From the NCBI GenBank assembly GCA_937868455.1, contig CALMMO010000237.1:1-7112 (forward strand): a stretch of DNA of 7,112 nucleotides, written 5' to 3'. A program made the position numbers and the translations under genes. The notes beneath the pieces are model-generated. The model was not told the origin of the DNA, did not search any database, and saw nothing but the letters and a program-made list of their open reading frames with translations. Of this stretch, positions 5,048-7,112 are shown one piece after another. The stretch comes from an uncultured Marmoricola sp. Its GTDB lineage: Bacteria > Actinomycetota > Actinomycetes > Propionibacteriales > Nocardioidaceae. Positions within the stretch are counted from its first letter, which is position 1, and each line of letters begins with the position of its first letter.

Positions 5048-5914
5048 ATGGGTCGAAACCAGCATCGCCTTGGCCCCCACGTCATCGGCACCCGCATCGT
5101 CGTACGCCGTGTGATCCCCCACACGGGCGAGGTCACAGACACGCTCGGGGTGTGTGAGTCGTGGACAGAAGCCGATTGTGTGCTGCGCCTGCATGACGGC
5201 TCGAGTCTGCAGATCGCGCTAGGCGACATCATCACTGGCAAGCCCGTGCCGCCGCGCGCCTCGGCTCGCCAACGGGTGCCGGCGCGTGAATGTGAGTTGC
5301 ATGGCTTGGTGATGTGGCCTTCGCTGGTGACTGAACCGGTTGGCGATTGGTTGCTGCGCACGGAGACTGCCCCTATCGGTCGGCGTCGCAAGCGGGCGAA
5401 CTCAGCTTTGGCCTATGGCGATCCAGGTTGCTCGATGCAGGAGGCAGTTACTCACTTGCGTCGGTTTTACGCCGACCTGCCTGTGCTCGTACAAGCCGAG
5501 GCAGGCGACACCAGGTTTGAGGAATGGGAGTGCATCGGCGCGAACCACTTCATGGTCGCCTCCTTGCCCTCGGCACTGCGATCGATCCCTCCAAGCACGC
5601 ATCAGGTCGACCTGTTCGTGGAGGGTCCTCGAGCGGTCGCCAAGGTCGGCGACATAGCGATCGCCGAAGCGGCGTTAGAAGGGGACTGGATCGGGGTGCA
5701 TGGGTTGAGCGTGGGCGCAGAGCGGCGTCGTACCGGTTTGGCGCGCGCGCTGATGGCCGAACTCCTTGATTGGGGAGGTTCGTTAGGAGCAACCACGACC
5801 TGGCTGCATGTCGAGACCGATAACCAGGCAGCTATCGCTCTCTATGAAGCGATGAACTATCGAGTCCACCACTCAAGCCGCTACTTCAAGGCGCCCTCAG
5901 AGGCCAGCGAATAG
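5048..5914 (+). CDS. GNAT-family N-acetyltransferase with N-terminal SH3-like segment
   Basis: A 288-residue protein (298 if started at ATG 5018). The N-terminal part, LGPHVIGTRIVVRRVIPHTGEVTDTLGVCESW followed by ALGDIITGKPVPPR, matches the small beta-barrel found at the start of a conserved actinobacterial acetyltransferase family often encoded beside fdxA. The middle carries GDWLLR and RKRANSALAYGDPG, conserved in the same family. The C-terminal GNAT domain has motif A GVHGLSVGAERRRTGLARALM (R-x-x-G-x-A type acetyl-CoA pyrophosphate loop, about residues 216-236) and motif B LHVETDNQAAIALYEAMNYR. The substrate is unknown. I prefer 5048 because similarity begins just after it and a well-placed -10 box precedes it. 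The gene is divergent from fdxA and converges on mshB, overlapping it by 18 bases. Confidence 0.85.
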   Translation: MGRNQHRLGPHVIGTRIVVRRVIPHTGEVTDTLGVCESWTEADCVLRLHDGSSLQIALGDIITGKPVPPRASARQRVPARECELHGLVMWPSLVTEPVGDWLLRTETAPIGRRRKRANSALAYGDPGCSMQEAVTHLRRFYADLPVLVQAEAGDTRFEEWECIGANHFMVASLPSALRSIPPSTHQVDLFVEGPRAVAKVGDIAIAEAALEGDWIGVHGLSVGAERRRTGLARALMAELLDWGGSLGATTTWLHVETDNQAAIALYEAMNYRVHHSSRYFKAPSEASE

Positions 5915-6802
5915 ATCGGTCTCGAGCCCATCGGGACCAACTGGACCTAGTGCGCCCTTGGCGATGCGGAAGTACTCAGTGCCCCAGATTTCTTGACCAA
6001 AGTTGTCGCTCAACGCGAAGAACGGACCGTCCACGGAGATCTGACTTTCATGGGCACGCAGTGCGGCCATCTTCTTCTCCACCAAGTCGGTGCCCTCGAC
6101 GACCGCCGCCAGCGCGTGCTCCTCAACCATGAATGCTGGCAGTGGACCATCGGGGTCCATGCCGTCGAAGGGGATCTCTTCGCCCGCGTCACGCAGGTGA
6201 CGCAACCCTTCGCGAAGCTTGGTGCCATTCATCGCACCCCAATAGATCTTCGCGATCTCGTGTGGCTCGCCCAGGTCGAGTTTGTACGACGGCACACCGG
6301 CAAGCGCAGCGGCGTACATCGCGACTCGATGGGTCTGAATGTGATCAGGGTGCCCGTAGCCACCGAATTGGTCGTAGGTGACCATCACCTGCGGGCGGAC
6401 CTCACGGATCACCCGCACCAGGTGATCGGCTGCCTCGGTGAGGTCAGCGATCCAGAAGGCACGCTCGTGGATGTTCTCCCCGATCACGGCATGGCCCTGG
6501 TCGTGCCACTGCATGCCCGAGTCACGGTAGGTGCCAAACCCGCCCAAGAAACGGTGGTCGGTCACGCCCAACTCGCGCATGGCGGCTGAAAGCTCCTCTT
6601 TACGCAGCTCGGCCAAGGTGTCGTCGTTCCCGGAAGCGCGATGCTGCTCATCGGGGATCAAGATTTCACCCTCTTCACCAGCTGTGCAGGTGACCAGAGT
6701 GACGCGCACGCCCTCGGCGACGTACTTCGCCATCGTGATGCCCTGACCGATGCTCTCGTCGTCGGGGTGAGCATGGACGAGAAGGATGCTGCGATCAGAC
6801 AT
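5897..6802 (-). CDS. mshB: N-acetyl-1-D-myo-inositol-2-amino-2-deoxy-alpha-D-glucopyranoside deacetylase (MshB)
   Basis: Zinc-dependent deacetylase of mycothiol synthesis: it removes acetate from GlcNAc-inositol to give GlcN-inositol, the substrate of the MshC cysteine ligase; cytoplasmic. The 301-residue protein has the PIG-L/LmbE signature AHPDDE (11-16) and GYGHPDH (148-154). By comparison with the M. tuberculosis enzyme, His12, Asp15 and His154 bind zinc, Asp14 is the general base, and Tyr149 and His151 assist catalysis. VTCTAGEEGE, ELRKEELSAAMRELGV, FLGGFGTYRDSGM, ALSDNF and the terminal ETDLFAGL favour MshB over the related conjugate amidase Mca. The ATG at 6802 shares a base with the stop of the upstream methyltransferase gene (TGATG), with GAGG five bases before it. 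Its 3' end overlaps the convergent acetyltransferase gene by 18 bases. Other mycothiol genes are not in this window. Confidence 0.94.
   Translation of the reverse strand: MSDRSILLVHAHPDDESIGQGITMAKYVAEGVRVTLVTCTAGEEGEILIPDEQHRASGNDDTLAELRKEELSAAMRELGVTDHRFLGGFGTYRDSGMQWHDQGHAVIGENIHERAFWIADLTEAADHLVRVIREVRPQVMVTYDQFGGYGHPDHIQTHRVAMYAAALAGVPSYKLDLGEPHEIAKIYWGAMNGTKLREGLRHLRDAGEEIPFDGMDPDGPLPAFMVEEHALAAVVEGTDLVEKKMAALRAHESQISVDGPFFALSDNFGQEIWGTEYFRIAKGALGPVGPDGLETDLFAGL
5918..5938 (+). terminator. Probable hairpin terminator of the acetyltransferase gene, inside the mshB 3' end
   Basis: GGTCTCGA (5918-5925) pairs with TCGGGACC (5931-5938) over a five-base loop, starting four bases after the stop at 5914. 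One of the eight pairs is U-G on the plus strand, which would be an A-C mismatch on the minus strand. The structure is therefore better in the acetyltransferase transcript than in mshB mRNA, supporting a directional role. No U-tract follows. Confidence 0.45.
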
Positions 6803-7112
6803 CAGCGCCTCGCCAACACGAAGAGTGATTGTCCGTCAGTCTCTTGACCGTGTTCGGTGTGTTGCACCTGCAAACCCGCCTGATCCATCAGTTGGTAGAA
6901 GAAGTTGCGCTCGAAGCGAGCGCAGTGGAGTGGTTTTGCCCAGGTCAATGTGCCGTAGTCGTCGGGATTTTCGGTCCAGTCGGGCACATCGTCCTCAACA
7001 AAGGCGGTCAGCATCGCTTTGCCGTTGGGCCGCAAAATCGAGGCAATGATCTTGGCATAGCCCGCCACATCCTCGGGGGTCATGTGAGACCAGACCGAAT
7101 AGGCATACAACA
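6802..7112 (-). CDS. SAM-dependent methyltransferase, C-terminal part (gene cut by the window end)
   Basis: Only the last 103 or so residues are present; the gene continues beyond 7112. The in-frame TTG at 7108-7110 is almost certainly internal. Visible: LYAYSVWSHMTPEDVAGY, the post-motif region of class I methyltransferases (similar to 'sxfxHl' before the helix), then IIASILRPNGKAMLTAFVE, the motif III-like L-R-P-x-G-x strand, and a C-terminal region with FERNFFYQLMDQAGLQVQHTEHG ending QSLFVLARR. The SAM-binding glycine loop lies outside the window, so the call rests on the C-terminal half. The substrate is unknown. The TGATG junction with mshB indicates coupled translation, although I know of no methylation step in mycothiol synthesis. 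Confidence 0.75.
   Translation of the reverse strand, partial: LYAYSVWSHMTPEDVAGYAKIIASILRPNGKAMLTAFVEDDVPDWTENPDDYGTLTWAKPLHCARFERNFFYQLMDQAGLQVQHTEHGQETDGQSLFVLARR

Noticed and set aside
5993..6589. 198-codon open frame on the plus strand opposite mshB
   Set aside because: It is antisense to a well-supported mshB, has no recognisable domain, and such long shadows are common in high-GC genes with strong third-position bias.
7108..7110. TTG as the start of the methyltransferase
   Set aside because: The remaining 102 residues lack the SAM-binding half of the fold and the frame is open to the window edge, so the gene is truncated by the window, not short.

Overview
The window looks like a chromosomal segment of a high-GC Gram-positive bacterium (Actinomycetota). 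The strongest evidence is an MshB-type deacetylase, since mycothiol is made almost only by actinomycetes. DapD and DapC of the actinobacterial succinylase type, a seven-iron ferredoxin of the mycobacterial FdxC/FdxA kind, frequent GTG starts, terminators without a U-tract and likely leaderless promoters all agree with this. The genus cannot be fixed from the sequence.

Layout from left to right. (1) 28-584, plus strand: a two-gene toxin-antitoxin module (PF09720/TIGR02574-type antitoxin and RelE/ParE-type toxin, ATGA overlap), lower in GC than its neighbours. (2) 640-2386, plus strand: dapD, overlapped at its 3' end by a membrane-anchored lysozyme-like protein. The pair ends in a strong hairpin terminator at 2402-2427. 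(3) 2477-3484, plus strand: an unrecognised envelope protein with an N-terminal membrane anchor, a Ser/Thr-rich linker, an Ig-like segment and a C-terminal GH16/concanavalin-like segment that lacks the catalytic motif. (4) 3479-4953, minus strand: fdxA then dapC, an apparent two-gene operon. A 14-bp-arm inverted repeat lies just inside dapC. (5) 5048-5914, plus strand: a GNAT acetyltransferase with an SH3-like N-terminal segment, divergent from fdxA. (6) 5897-7112, minus strand: the end of a SAM-dependent methyltransferase gene, cut by the window edge, followed by mshB with a TGATG junction.

Functional picture: DapD and DapC catalyse two consecutive steps of the succinylase branch of meso-diaminopimelate and lysine synthesis, which supplies the peptidoglycan cross-linking residue. 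The lysozyme-like protein and the anchored GH16-like protein plausibly act at the cell envelope. MshB makes a mycothiol intermediate and FdxA is an electron carrier. Most of this is ordinary core actinobacterial biology, and I found no clearly new multi-gene system. The features most worth a second look are the near-perfect palindrome inside dapC, a repeated TANNNT-6 nt-start-codon arrangement at three genes (suggesting leaderless mRNAs), a hairpin covering the dapD start codon, and the two poorly characterised envelope proteins between dapD and dapC. No tRNA, rRNA, CRISPR array, insertion sequence or replication origin was seen.
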